Assembly: GCF_026427775.1 (NCBI RefSeq)
Contig: NZ_CP044532.1
Span: forward strand, 3,968,001-4,032,000
DNA: 64,000 bases
Direction: 5' to 3'
Source of the DNA: Arthrobacter sp. CDRTa11
GTDB lineage: Bacteria > Actinomycetota > Actinomycetes > Actinomycetales > Micrococcaceae
Under the pieces are notes generated by a model that saw only the letters and a list, made by a program, of their open reading frames with translations, had not been told where the DNA came from and made no database searches. Positions 50,873-60,158 of this stretch are shown one piece after another; within the stretch, counting starts at the first letter, position 1, and the number at the start of each line of letters is the position of its first letter. The translations under genes and the position numbers were made by a program.

Positions 50873-51988
50873 TCAGTCTTCCCACTGGAGGTCATCTACG
50901 GCGTCAAGGATGCGGTCCACGCCGGGGAGGTAGTAGTGCTCAAGCTTCGGCGCCGGGTACGGGACGTCGAATCCCGTCACGCGGCGGATAGGCGCTGCAA
51001 GGTAGTGGAAGCATCGTTCCTGCACCCTCGCCACGATCTCGGAGGAGACGGACGCAAAGCCATGCGCTTCCGCGATCACTACTGCCCGGCCTGTCTTGCG
51101 GACAGAGGCACTTACAGTGTCATCGTCGAAGGGGACGATTGAACGTACGTCGATGACTTCCAGCGACCGCCCTTCCTCAGCGGCCGCCGCGGCCGCCGCC
51201 AGCGCTGTTGGCACCGACGGTCCGTAGGCAATCAATGTTGCGTCGGTGCCAGGACGGGCGACGGCGGCACGGCCCTCCGAGGACCTTCCCGCCTGAGTAT
51301 TGGCCGAATGCTGCTCCCGCAGCGCCTCCAGGTCCACCATGTCCTTGGACCAGTAGAGCTTCTTCGGCTCCATAAACATGATGGGGTCATCGGAGTCGAT
51401 GGCCTCGCGCAGCATGCGATAGGCGTCGGCCACGCTGGCAGGAGTGAACACCTTCAGGCCGGCGGTGTGCGCGTAGTACGACTCGGAGGAATCGCAATGG
51501 TGCTCCACTCCCCCGATCCCGCCTGCGTAGGGGACACGTATGACCATGGGCAGCTTGACGGCCCCCTTGGTTCGGTTGTGCATCTTCGCCACATGGCTGA
51601 CGATCTGCTCAAACGCCGGATACGCAAAGGCATCAAACTGCATTTCAATCACCGGGCGCATGCCGTTGATCGCCATGCCCACTGCCATGCCGACTATCCC
51701 GGACTCGGCTAGCGGAGTGTCAAAGCAGCGCTGTTCGCCGAAGGTCTTGGTGAGCCCGTCAGTGATGCGGAAGACTCCTCCCAGCATGCCCACATCTTCA
51801 CCGAAGACCAGGACGGACGGATCGGCATGCATTGCGTCTGCCAAAGCCGTGTTGAGGGCTTTGGCCATGGTGACGGACTGCGGACCGGCCGCTTCGGCGG
51901 TGGCTGCTGCAGCGGACGCGGCAGCCCTGGCAGTTGCCGCGCTGACGTTGCCGTTCGCCTCGGATGAGGTGGTGATGGTGGGGCTCAC
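50873..51988 (-). CDS. bkdB: 2-oxoacid dehydrogenase E1 component, beta subunit
   Basis: The 371-residue protein is the beta chain of the alpha2beta2 thiamine-dependent decarboxylase. Family markers are VFGEDVGMLGGVFRITDGL at about 60-78, DTPLAESGIVGMAVGMAING at about 89-108 and the HHCDSSESYYAHTAGLKV block at about 162-179. An Ala-rich N-terminal extension of about 35 residues precedes the domain. The GTG start overlaps the E1-alpha stop as GTGA. It would deaminate-derived branched 2-oxoacids oxidise to acyl-CoA primers for branched fatty acids; the substrate class is inferred. Confidence 0.9.
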   Translation of the reverse strand: MSPTITTSSEANGNVSAATARAAASAAAATAEAAGPQSVTMAKALNTALADAMHADPSVLVFGEDVGMLGGVFRITDGLTKTFGEQRCFDTPLAESGIVGMAVGMAINGMRPVIEMQFDAFAYPAFEQIVSHVAKMHNRTKGAVKLPMVIRVPYAGGIGGVEHHCDSSESYYAHTAGLKVFTPASVADAYRMLREAIDSDDPIMFMEPKKLYWSKDMVDLEALREQHSANTQAGRSSEGRAAVARPGTDATLIAYGPSVPTALAAAAAAAEEGRSLEVIDVRSIVPFDDDTVSASVRKTGRAVVIAEAHGFASVSSEIVARVQERCFHYLAAPIRRVTGFDVPYPAPKLEHYYLPGVDRILDAVDDLQWED

Positions 51989-53202
51989 TTTGTGTCCTCC
52001 TCGAAGGTTGCTTCGCGGGCGAGTTCGTCGGCGAGCATGGCGGACTGCTCTTTCAGCTGTGGCGTGGGGACTTCGAAGACATAACGGAAGAGTTCCTGTG
52101 GGTCCACGGGAACTTCTTCACTGAGGCCGTCCCGCAGCTGAGTGGCCACAGCCTCCGCCTTGGCTGAGATCCGGGTTTCAGCGGCAGCGTCCAGCAGCCC
52201 CTTGTCCGTAAGGTATGTCTTCATCCTGCTCACCGGGTCCTTGGCCTGCCACTCAACCACCTCGCTGTCTTGGCGGTAGCGCGTGGCATCGTCGGCATTG
52301 GTGTGGGCCTGCATGCGGTAGGTGTTGGCTTCAACCAGCAATGGGCCAGAGCCCTCCCTGGCCAGCTTGACGGCGCGGTCCAGGACGGCAAGGAGTGCCA
52401 CCACGTCGTTCCCGTCCACGCGTTCTCCGGCCATCCCGTAGCCCACTGCCTTGTGGGCGAGCGACGGCGCCACAGACTGATGTGCCAGCGGCACCGAGAT
52501 GGCGTACTTGTTGTTCTGTACGAAGAAGATCACCGGGAGATGGAATACGGCGGCGAAATTCAGCGCCTCGTGGAAGTCGCCTTCGCTGGTGGCGCCGTCG
52601 CCGCACATCGCCAGGACCACGATGTCCTCGCCGCGGAGTTTTGCAGCGTGGGCCACGCCGACGGCGTGCAGAAGCTGGGTGGTCAGAGGAGTGCATTGGG
52701 GACCAACCTTGTGCTTCAGCGGGTCGAAGCCACTGTGCCAGTCCCCGCGGAAAAGGGTCATGGCTTGAACCGGATCAACCCCGCGCGCCATCACGGCGAC
52801 AGAGTCACGGTAGGTGGGGAACATCCAGTCTCCCTCTGAGAGGCAGAGAGCAGCTGCCACCTGGCAGGCTTCCTGTCCGTGGCTGGAGGGATAGACCGCC
52901 ATGCGGCCCTGCCGAACGAGAGCCGAGTTCTGGTCGTTGACACGGCGTCCGATCACGAGGTGTTCGTAGGCGGACATCAGCTCCTCATCACCGGGCACCG
53001 GATACTCGTGGCCGGGTTCTGTGCCCTGTTCATCCTCAGCTTTGAGCCGGCCATCCTGGTCCACCATCTGGATCTGATGCCGGGCCGGCAGCATGTAATC
53101 TTCAGCGGTAATCCCAAATTTGCGTACGGCTTCGGCAACCGGGTCCGCGCTCAGGGGCTCCTGCCCCTGGTCGTGCGCCGTGTGGTCTGCGGAGATCGTC
53201 AT
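51985..53202 (-). CDS. bkdA: 2-oxoacid dehydrogenase E1 component, alpha subunit
   Basis: The 405-residue alpha chain has the thiamine-diphosphate motif GDGATSEGDFHEALNFAAVFHLPVIFFVQNNKYAIS at about 200-235. Further markers are YPSSHGQEACQVAAAL at about 104-119 and MQAHTNADDATRYR at about 295-308 (the phosphorylation-loop region of animal enzymes). It is the first gene of the E1alpha-E1beta-E2 operon, with GTGA and near-contiguous junctions. No E3 gene is present here, so dihydrolipoamide dehydrogenase must come from elsewhere. It is divergent from an Lrp/AsnC gene. Confidence 0.92.
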   Translation of the reverse strand: MTISADHTAHDQGQEPLSADPVAEAVRKFGITAEDYMLPARHQIQMVDQDGRLKAEDEQGTEPGHEYPVPGDEELMSAYEHLVIGRRVNDQNSALVRQGRMAVYPSSHGQEACQVAAALCLSEGDWMFPTYRDSVAVMARGVDPVQAMTLFRGDWHSGFDPLKHKVGPQCTPLTTQLLHAVGVAHAAKLRGEDIVVLAMCGDGATSEGDFHEALNFAAVFHLPVIFFVQNNKYAISVPLAHQSVAPSLAHKAVGYGMAGERVDGNDVVALLAVLDRAVKLAREGSGPLLVEANTYRMQAHTNADDATRYRQDSEVVEWQAKDPVSRMKTYLTDKGLLDAAAETRISAKAEAVATQLRDGLSEEVPVDPQELFRYVFEVPTPQLKEQSAMLADELAREATFEEDTK

Positions 53203-53353
53203 CGGTCCGTCCTTCTGTAGCCACTATTCACTCCCAGTATCGACCCGCAGCAAGTTTCGTATCCAGTCCCTAGCAAAAACGTGGAGAAGTACGATCGATG
53301 CACCTATTCTTGGAGACGAATCGTCAATGTGACCTGTATTACGGCTAGGAGTT

Positions 53354-53827
53354 GTGGACAAATTGGCAAGACTGGAGGCTGAGGGTGACCCCACACCGCT
53401 GGATGATGTGGACCGGAAGATCATCGCCGAGCTCACCCGTGACGGGCGGATGTCCGTCACCCAGGTGGCCGAGAATGTCCACATCTCGCGGGCCCACGCT
53501 TACACACGGATTGCGAGGCTGACAGGTGAGGGCGTTCTCACCAAGTTCACCGCCTTGGTTGATCCCATCAAGGCGGGATTGAAGTCGTCTGCCTACGTGA
53601 CGCTGAAGGTCAGCCAACATTCGTGGCGGGAACTGCGCGAACAGCTTCGTGCGATCCCCGAGGTGCACCACATCGCACTGGTGGGCGGAGACTTCGACGT
53701 CATTCTGCTGGTGCGAGCCATCGACAACATTGACCTTCGGCGCGTTATCTTTGACCAGCTTCAGTCAATGCCGGGAGTGCTGGATACGCAGACGTTTCTG
53801 GTGTTTGAGGACGTTGATACGAGATGA
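53354..53827 (+). CDS. Lrp/AsnC-family regulator, probable bkd regulator
   Basis: The 157-residue protein has an N-terminal HTH (LDDVDRKIIAELTRDGRMSVTQVAENVHISRAHAYTRIARL, about 16-56) and a C-terminal RAM ligand-binding domain (about 70-150, with VGGDFDVILLVRAID). Such regulators bind amino acids. The position divergent from the bkd operon, 151 bases apart, mirrors BkdR of pseudomonads, which responds to branched-chain amino acids. It starts with GTG behind AGGAG. Activation or repression cannot be told from the sequence. Confidence 0.88.
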   Translation: MDKLARLEAEGDPTPLDDVDRKIIAELTRDGRMSVTQVAENVHISRAHAYTRIARLTGEGVLTKFTALVDPIKAGLKSSAYVTLKVSQHSWRELREQLRAIPEVHHIALVGGDFDVILLVRAIDNIDLRRVIFDQLQSMPGVLDTQTFLVFEDVDTR

Positions 53828-54394
53828 TGTGGACCTGAACTTCGCCATGCCCTTCTCCTATTAGGCGCCGTGTCTAGCGTCACGTTCCCAAGAATAGGCC
53901 TTCGGATTCAACACTAGTTTGTCGGCTAAGGACGGCTCCTCAGACGACTCGGCTCTACGATATCAATAGAACTCTCCAACAAGGCTTTGAGTCCTTCAGC
54001 GAGAAGTACGTCAACCTCCGGAGGAAAGTTGCGTCAGGCAACTCGAAAGGTCAGCGCGACTCTATACAAGGCTCGCCCGTCCGCACACTTCCAAATCTTC
54101 TTCGCTTTCATGCGTTCCCCTGCCGAGCAGTAAGTACTCGACATAAAAATCTCACAAAAACCTGCGTACACGATGCTTGGTTAGCAGGTGCTCCGTTTCA
54201 GGAATCGGGTAGTTACTACTGGCGCGGTCGACAAGGGATCCTCATACCATTTGTGACATGTTCAATCCTATTTGCAGCTTGGGCCGGCGACGCCAAAGCC
54301 CTACGAGAAATGTGCTTCTTCCGCTTGCCACCTCCCATACAGTCAAAGGTGGTAATTGCAGCAACCTTCTCGCGGCTTCTAAAGGCAATAGGCC
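53828..54394. other. Gene-free stretch at the edge of the AT-richer region
   Basis: No supported gene. Base composition changes here from GC-rich to clearly AT-richer DNA. Short open pieces exist in several frames but no family is recognisable. It may hold decayed mobile-element sequence and the promoter of the following gene. Confidence 0.4.
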
Positions 54395-56413
54395 ATGAGT
54401 AAAATAGAATATTCACAAAATAGGAAAACCCCGGAAGTTCGTGATGGGATCAAACGACGGGGACTGTTACGGCTTGGCACGCTGGCTACCGCCATTTCGG
54501 GTGTTTCTGCACTAAGTGTCGGAGCGAACACGGCAAAAGCCGCGGGCCATCCAGTTCCGATGGCGCCACCGCAGCCTGAGAAAGATCTATCTTCCACCTA
54601 CGTTGATTATGCCCGGATGAACAATCCGGCTATCGAACCTATCAGTTTTGATCAGTTTCCTGTTGCAGCATCAGGCCTAGAACAGTTCAATACAGCTACG
54701 ATTGCCCAAGATGTAATTACAAGTGCCCCAAATGGTGATATCTACGCCGTGTACTGGGATTCGGCGCGGGAGCCTCGAATTGCCGTAAAAAATGTCGATC
54801 TGGGCACCTGGACGACTTCCTCACTAGCTGTAGCTGCAGATAATGCACTTGCTTATCCAGTTGTCATTGATTCTCACAATAATATTGTGATCGCCGTAGA
54901 CGGCGACGGATATATTCATATCTCCGGCAATCATCATGGGCAAGCGTTACGGTATATCAGGTCAATAAATCCATTCGATATAACGGCCTGGGAACGAGGG
55001 GACATGGTAGGCGCCGATGAAGATAAAGTCACATATCCTCAATTTATTCGTAAACCTAATGGCGATCTCCTATTTTTTTACCGTAACGGAGTCAGTGGAA
55101 ATGGCGATACGTATGTCAATACTTACTCCCGTGCTAGTCGCAGTTGGAGCAGGACTGTCCAACTATTCAAAGGCACCGCTCCTGTATCACCGGACCAGTG
55201 TGCGTACATTAATCGAGTTGCACAGCACTCGGACGGAGTCCTTCATGTTTTTTTCATGTGGCGTGAATCCACAGAACTTACGAACACAGATTTGTCTTAC
55301 ATTAGATCGGCGGACGGGGGGAAAACATGGACAACAGTGACTGGTACACCCCTAGCACTTCCAATCGTGCCAACAAACACTTTGCCTCGTATCCTGGCCG
55401 GTAATCCCGGCGGTCTTATCAACCAATCGGGCGCCACTGTGGATTCGAATGGAATTCCTCATACCTTCTTCTGGATGAACGGTGGCGCATCCAAACGACT
55501 GAATCACTTTTATTGGTCCGGAACAAAATGGGAGCAGGTTACGGTAGCGGAATCCGGTGCGGGCATATCACGTGCCACTGGTTATTCCACCTCGGACGGC
55601 AAAACATACGCCGTGTTTAAACGACTGGGCCAGCCGACCGCTTTGCGTGTCTACCCCACGGTCGGGAACGAGGTGTGCCTCTACGGCTTCCGTCAAGCAT
55701 CCTGGGAGCCAACCTATGATTCCTATGCCCCTCCGAATACCATGCGACTGATGCTTACTCCGGCAGATGCGGCTAACAAGGCGTACGCATCCACATATGC
55801 CGGGATCTTGACTGTGGACATGGCCAAGGTTGATGCATTGCCCGCCTCACGAGTTGTTATAGCTCCGCGATCCGTGTCGGTGCCAGAGGATAATAAACCT
55901 GGGCCCGGCCTCCCCGCGATCTCCGGGCGGTACTACAGGCCAAATGGTGCGACCACTATCACAGACCGAGCATTGCCGGATGGTGAATTTCGAGGGGCTT
56001 ATTATACTTTTGCAGACGCGTGTGCAATCAACACACTCGCTGTCGACGTTTTGGGGCGCGCTGGCGGCGCTGGCCTATCGAAGTTTATTATCAGCACGCC
56101 GGACGGAAAAGTTCTCTACGTCTCCACGCCGATCAGCACCGCAACCGTGGGAGTGAAGAATGTCTCAATACAGTTTCGTGTCGGCAAGGGGCAGACGATT
56201 ATCATACTTGCGGGAACACAGGGAAGCACCTCGCCGGGATTCCGCTGGCTGGAAGGGACGATGGACAACCGAGTGGCGGCAGGATCCACAACTACAGCGC
56301 TACAAACTTCATTCGCAGGAGTTTCAACCAAAATTCCGGCCGGTCCAACACCGCCGACCTTAGCCATGAATGGAACATCATTTGTGCCGCTCATTGCCGT
56401 TGGCATTTTCTAG
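54395..56413 (+). CDS. Exported BNR_4-type beta-propeller protein, probable polysaccharide-active
   Basis: The 672-residue protein has a Tat-like signal (KRRGLLRLGTLATAISGVSA, about 21-40). The main domain is of BNR_4 type (about 75-480), with repeats such as YAVYWDSAREPRIAVKNVD, IVIAVDGDGYIHISGNHHGQ, VFFMWRESTELTNTD and HTFFWMNGGASKRLNHFYW. This propeller fold is shared by polysaccharide lyases of the PL24/25 type. The C-terminal 170 residues form a beta-rich region resembling phage or surface receptor domains. It lies next to the polysaccharide locus, so a role in cutting or modifying a glycan is plausible. The exact activity is not proven. DNA is AT-richer than the core. Confidence 0.68.
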   Translation: MSKIEYSQNRKTPEVRDGIKRRGLLRLGTLATAISGVSALSVGANTAKAAGHPVPMAPPQPEKDLSSTYVDYARMNNPAIEPISFDQFPVAASGLEQFNTATIAQDVITSAPNGDIYAVYWDSAREPRIAVKNVDLGTWTTSSLAVAADNALAYPVVIDSHNNIVIAVDGDGYIHISGNHHGQALRYIRSINPFDITAWERGDMVGADEDKVTYPQFIRKPNGDLLFFYRNGVSGNGDTYVNTYSRASRSWSRTVQLFKGTAPVSPDQCAYINRVAQHSDGVLHVFFMWRESTELTNTDLSYIRSADGGKTWTTVTGTPLALPIVPTNTLPRILAGNPGGLINQSGATVDSNGIPHTFFWMNGGASKRLNHFYWSGTKWEQVTVAESGAGISRATGYSTSDGKTYAVFKRLGQPTALRVYPTVGNEVCLYGFRQASWEPTYDSYAPPNTMRLMLTPADAANKAYASTYAGILTVDMAKVDALPASRVVIAPRSVSVPEDNKPGPGLPAISGRYYRPNGATTITDRALPDGEFRGAYYTFADACAINTLAVDVLGRAGGAGLSKFIISTPDGKVLYVSTPISTATVGVKNVSIQFRVGKGQTIIILAGTQGSTSPGFRWLEGTMDNRVAAGSTTTALQTSFAGVSTKIPAGPTPPTLAMNGTSFVPLIAVGIF

Positions 56414-57029
56414 TTTACGGCCTGCCGGCGTTCCGCCGTTCTTGCATGACACAAACGGGTATTTAAAAAGCATCCCCTGAACTAAGCAATATCTGCCGTA
56501 TGTTAGTCCATTCGCGCTTGCGGTCCAGAATCATTGATCCAATACTGAGTTTTAGATCTCCTGTGTTGAAAAAAATACCATGGCTGAAAAGTAGCAGACA
56601 GCGATGCTGAGCCTTTCTGGGACTCAAGACGGCGGGATTGCAATCGGAATCGTGCGGTTCAAGTGACGTTCCCTAAGACATACCAGCGCGATAAATTCGC
56701 CCATAGGGCCGCGGATAAAAAATGGCTCGCAACTTGCCATGTCCACGCCGTTCTATAACTGACGATGACCATAGGTCTAGGGAGCCTAGGACCATCACGC
56801 TTCAGGGCGTGGCACCTGCACGACCAGCCTCTGCTGCAAACGGCAAACGGCCTTCAGTAGAGACGATGCAACCAGAGGACTGAAGAGCAGACTCAGCTAC
56901 GCAATCAGCCTTGAGCCGGTGACAAGTAACCAGGTTCCCGCCGCACCCCCTCGTTACATCCAGGGCGATCGATACAATTGGGGTGCGGAGCACGGGTCCC
57001 GCTAGACTTAGGCGACTTTACAATAGCAA
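56414..57029. other. Non-coding stretch of about 620 bases before the polysaccharide operon
   Basis: No ORF here has coding character. Around 56640-56840 fragments in shifting frames look like a decayed ORF, but no family is recognised. The promoter of the polysaccharide operon is expected in its last 100 bases. Confidence 0.4.
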
Positions 57030-57056
57030 GCGCTCTGCCCTAGGACGGCAGAGCGC
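57030..57056 (+). promoter_or_regulatory. Perfect hairpin in the leader of the polysaccharide operon
   Basis: GCGCTCTGCC at 57030-57039 pairs perfectly with GGCAGAGCGC at 57047-57056 around a 7-base loop. AAGGGGGG, the RBS of the tyrosine-kinase gene, follows at once. It could be an attenuator, an mRNA-stability element or a regulator site. Confidence 0.6.
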
Positions 57057-57071
57057 AAGGGGGGCACCACT

Positions 57072-58610
57072 TTGGATCTCAATGACTACTTGAGGGTTTT
57101 GCGTCGCCATTGGATAACGGTTGTTGCTCTAGCCCTCGTCGGGCTTTTGGTTGGCGGTGTCTACTCGTTGCTAAACAAGCCGACTTACACCGCCGAAACT
57201 CAACTCTTCGTGGCCATTCAAGGCTCAGGAAGTGTTACGGAGCTTCAACAGGGCAATACATTCAGTCAAGCTCGTGTGCAGTCGTACGTGAGGACAGTCG
57301 GTACACCCGCAGTGTTGCAACCCGCGATTGATAGTCTCGCGTTGGCAGTGACTGCAGAGCAGCTTTCCAAGCAAGTTAAAGCCACCGCTGACCTCAACAC
57401 TGTTCTGGTTAACATAACAGTCTCAGATACCTCGCCCGTTCAAGCGGCTGCTATCGCACAGGCGGTCGCCAACAGCCTCGTGCAAACCGTGGATAATCTG
57501 GAAAAGCCCAAGGTCGGCGGAACATCCCCAGTTCGGTTGTCCATTGTCACGCCGGCAGTTGCACCCCTTGAGCCCTCGGCTCCAAACATAAAACTCAACC
57601 TTATTTTGGGCCTCACTTCGGGGATTGTTTTAGGTGCAGGAACGGCCATTGTCCGGGGCACCTTGGATCACCGCATCCGAGGCGAGCAGGATTTGCGGAG
57701 AGCTACAGACCTTCCCCTACTCGGGGGGATCGCATTCGACTCCGATGCAAGCAAGAAGCCGCTTCTTACCCAAACGCCCGGCCAGAGTCCACGTGCAGAA
57801 TCGTTCCGCCAGTTGCGAACTAATCTCCAGTTCGCCAATGTTGCGAGTAAAGCAAAGTCTGTTCTCGTTACATCCTCGCTTCCCGGTGAAGGGAAGAGCA
57901 CTACGGCGACCAATATGGCAATCGCTCTGGCGCAAGCCGGCAACGTGGTCTGCCTCGTCGACGCTGACCTCCGCCGTCCAATGGTCGGTGAATATCTCAG
58001 ATTGGAACGAAATGCTGGACTAACCACGGCACTCGTGGGCTCAGCGGATCTTGAGGATCTGTTGCAGCCTTGGGGGGAGGACAATTTGTTCGTCCTAACA
58101 TCCGGTCAGATTCCCCCGAATCCCAGCGAACTGCTCGGATCCAACGAGATGAAGCACTTAGTCACTAGGCTGGAAGACTCCTTTGACATTGTCGTGATAG
58201 ATGCCCCGCCACTACTCCCAGTCACTGACGCGGCAGTTCTTTCTCAGCATGTAGGGGGTGTTGTTGTAGTAGTTGGGTCGCAAAAGACTAAGCAAAACGA
58301 ACTTGTTAAGGCCCTTAGCGCCTTGGATCTTGTTAAGGCACACGTGATGGGGATCATTCTGAACCGACTGCCCGTAAAGGGACAGGATGCTTATGCGTAC
58401 TCATACCACGCCTACAGCTCCCAGGATCCCGTGAGCGACACATCACAACAGTTTTCGGAATTCGGAGAGCGCAGGCCCAATCAAGGATCTCGAGTGGCAG
58501 AAACATCATCTGTAAGCCAGTTCCTTGACGCTCTGCCAGAATCCTCCGGCCCTAAAACATTTCCTCAAGACACCGAACGGTTTCCCATGGGAGAACGCTC
58601 GAAACGTTAA
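57072..58610 (+). CDS. Wzz-type chain-length regulator/BY-kinase (polysaccharide co-polymerase)
   Basis: The 512-residue protein joins an N-terminal Wzz domain (MDLNDYLRVLRRHW, then a helix at about 15-34, and a second helix near 175-200) to a C-terminal BY-kinase. The kinase has Walker A SSLPGEGKSTTATNMAIAL at about 267-285, Walker A' VCLVDADLRRPMVGEYL at about 293-309 and VVIDAPPLLPVTDA at about 373-386. A tail with a Tyr cluster (DAYAYSYHAYSSQD, about 438-451) is the likely autophosphorylation site. Such proteins control polymer length and export with Wzy/Wzx. It starts with TTG behind AAGGGGGG and a hairpin. Confidence 0.92.
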   Translation: MDLNDYLRVLRRHWITVVALALVGLLVGGVYSLLNKPTYTAETQLFVAIQGSGSVTELQQGNTFSQARVQSYVRTVGTPAVLQPAIDSLALAVTAEQLSKQVKATADLNTVLVNITVSDTSPVQAAAIAQAVANSLVQTVDNLEKPKVGGTSPVRLSIVTPAVAPLEPSAPNIKLNLILGLTSGIVLGAGTAIVRGTLDHRIRGEQDLRRATDLPLLGGIAFDSDASKKPLLTQTPGQSPRAESFRQLRTNLQFANVASKAKSVLVTSSLPGEGKSTTATNMAIALAQAGNVVCLVDADLRRPMVGEYLRLERNAGLTTALVGSADLEDLLQPWGEDNLFVLTSGQIPPNPSELLGSNEMKHLVTRLEDSFDIVVIDAPPLLPVTDAAVLSQHVGGVVVVVGSQKTKQNELVKALSALDLVKAHVMGIILNRLPVKGQDAYAYSYHAYSSQDPVSDTSQQFSEFGERRPNQGSRVAETSSVSQFLDALPESSGPKTFPQDTERFPMGERSKR

Positions 58611-58802
58611 GAGTCAGAGCAGGCACCAGTGGGTTCCCCCTCAATATGGATACTATAAAGCGCCCGCTTCAACACACTAGCGCGAGGTCAAGCTTGTCCA
58701 GAAGTAATGCTGGAACCCTTTATATCGGCGTGGCAAGCGATTATGGGGCAAAAAATGAGCTGAGCATCCTGGCTGGCTGCAACCAACTCCGAGGAACCTA
58801 AG

Positions 58803-60110
58803 ATGATGCTTCTACTAACCGTCTTTGTCGTTGCCGTTGTTGTGTTTGTTGTTGTCGCCTTGCATAGAGGCATATGGCCCGCCATGGCAATTGCGATACT
58901 GGCAACAATGATCATTGCCCCGAGACGTCTGACAAACAACAGCGTTGTCGAAAACACCGGACTCGCCGGGTCCGCACCTGATCTATATTCTTATTCAGCT
59001 GTTATATTTGTGGCCGCAATAGTTCTCGTCCTAAATAAAAATGTTCCAATAAACCGAATATTCCTACCGTTTATATTTTTGCTCATTATTGGTTCGGGAT
59101 TTATTTGGGAATCGACCAGCTTGGTCCAAGCCGGGTTGCTACAGCTCATGCTAGGAGTTCTGGCTTGGGGTGTTGGTTCACACCTTGGAAATCAATCAAC
59201 CATCGATATATCTTTTGCCAAGTTCTTTTCCGGATTGATAACGGGAATTATTGTTCTTGAGACGGTCATAGCGTTAGCCCAATTTCTGGGCCTATCAATC
59301 AACAGCATGGACCCTTCAACCGCCGCTCTCATGGGCAGCCGAGTTAACGGGTCAATGAATCATCCGAATAACCTCGGAAAAGTACTACTGTTTCTGATAA
59401 TTATCCTCATACCGTTTCTTAGGTCTAAAGATAAACAGGTGCGCCAAAGGTCGTTGGCCGGCATCCTACTTGCATTTCTCCCAATGGCTCTGACAGGCGG
59501 GCGAGCCACTTTTATTGCCGCCTTAGTTGTTGTTGTCCTCACGGGGATCCTCTCCCGGGGGATGAAGGGACGGCTCGCCATGCCGCTTGGAGTACTCGTT
59601 CTAATCTTGCCTTTCATTGATTCCATCTGGCAGAGGTTTGAGGAGGATCCGGAAGGCGGATCTAGGGCTTACTTGCTTGACATCGCGATACGGCAGATTA
59701 CAGCGCATCCCTGGGAAGGGATAGGGCCAAACTCCTACGTATCTTTGGTGGGCCTTACGGATGCTCTAACTGCTACAGGCCTGCCGGTCCACAACACTTT
59801 CCTGTTAACTGCAGCGGAGCTGGGGATTCCCGTAGCGGCCGCGCTCTTTCTCCCATTGATCTACGTCCTGGCAATTGCCTGGAAGTCTCGCTCCCTGAAG
59901 GGACATCCCGGAGCAAGCGCCGCCGCATACTTGGCTGCCTCACCTGCCTGGATTCTTGTGGCAGCCACAGGGTGGGGCATGTTATCAACCTCAATCTTCC
60001 CTCTTTGGTTCTTCACCTTGGGTTATATCTCCAGTCCATTCATGATTCGGTCTAATCGGTCCCTGGATATCGATGAGTCAGAATTGAAGGATGATCTTAA
60101 GATATCGTAA
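58803..60110 (+). CDS. O-antigen ligase/polymerase-like membrane protein (Wzy-type)
   Basis: The 435-residue protein has about eleven membrane helices. The Wzy_C/O-antigen ligase signature lies near residues 215-310, with LLAFLPMALTGGRATFIAAL and the periplasmic loop holding RAYLLDIAIRQITAHPWEGIGPNSY and VHNTFLLTAAELG. In a Wzx/Wzy pathway it polymerises repeat units at the outer membrane face. Together with the co-polymerase upstream and the flippase downstream it completes this pathway. The gene is AT-rich, unlike the core genome. ATG at 58803 or the next codon can serve as start. Confidence 0.87.
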   Translation: MMLLLTVFVVAVVVFVVVALHRGIWPAMAIAILATMIIAPRRLTNNSVVENTGLAGSAPDLYSYSAVIFVAAIVLVLNKNVPINRIFLPFIFLLIIGSGFIWESTSLVQAGLLQLMLGVLAWGVGSHLGNQSTIDISFAKFFSGLITGIIVLETVIALAQFLGLSINSMDPSTAALMGSRVNGSMNHPNNLGKVLLFLIIILIPFLRSKDKQVRQRSLAGILLAFLPMALTGGRATFIAALVVVVLTGILSRGMKGRLAMPLGVLVLILPFIDSIWQRFEEDPEGGSRAYLLDIAIRQITAHPWEGIGPNSYVSLVGLTDALTATGLPVHNTFLLTAAELGIPVAAALFLPLIYVLAIAWKSRSLKGHPGASAAAYLAASPAWILVAATGWGMLSTSIFPLWFFTLGYISSPFMIRSNRSLDIDESELKDDLKIS

Positions 60111-60158
60111 ATCTTCCCCAAGCAACTTTTCACGAAGTACGTTTACAATGGAATTGAG

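Noticed and set aside
53828..54394. Transposase remnant in the gene-free stretch
   Set aside because: Short open pieces exist but none shows a DDE or other recognisable transposase motif, so it was not annotated as a mobile element.
56802..56993. Minus-strand small gene upstream of the polysaccharide operon
   Set aside because: 63 codons with no RBS, family or membrane pattern; composition does not favour coding.
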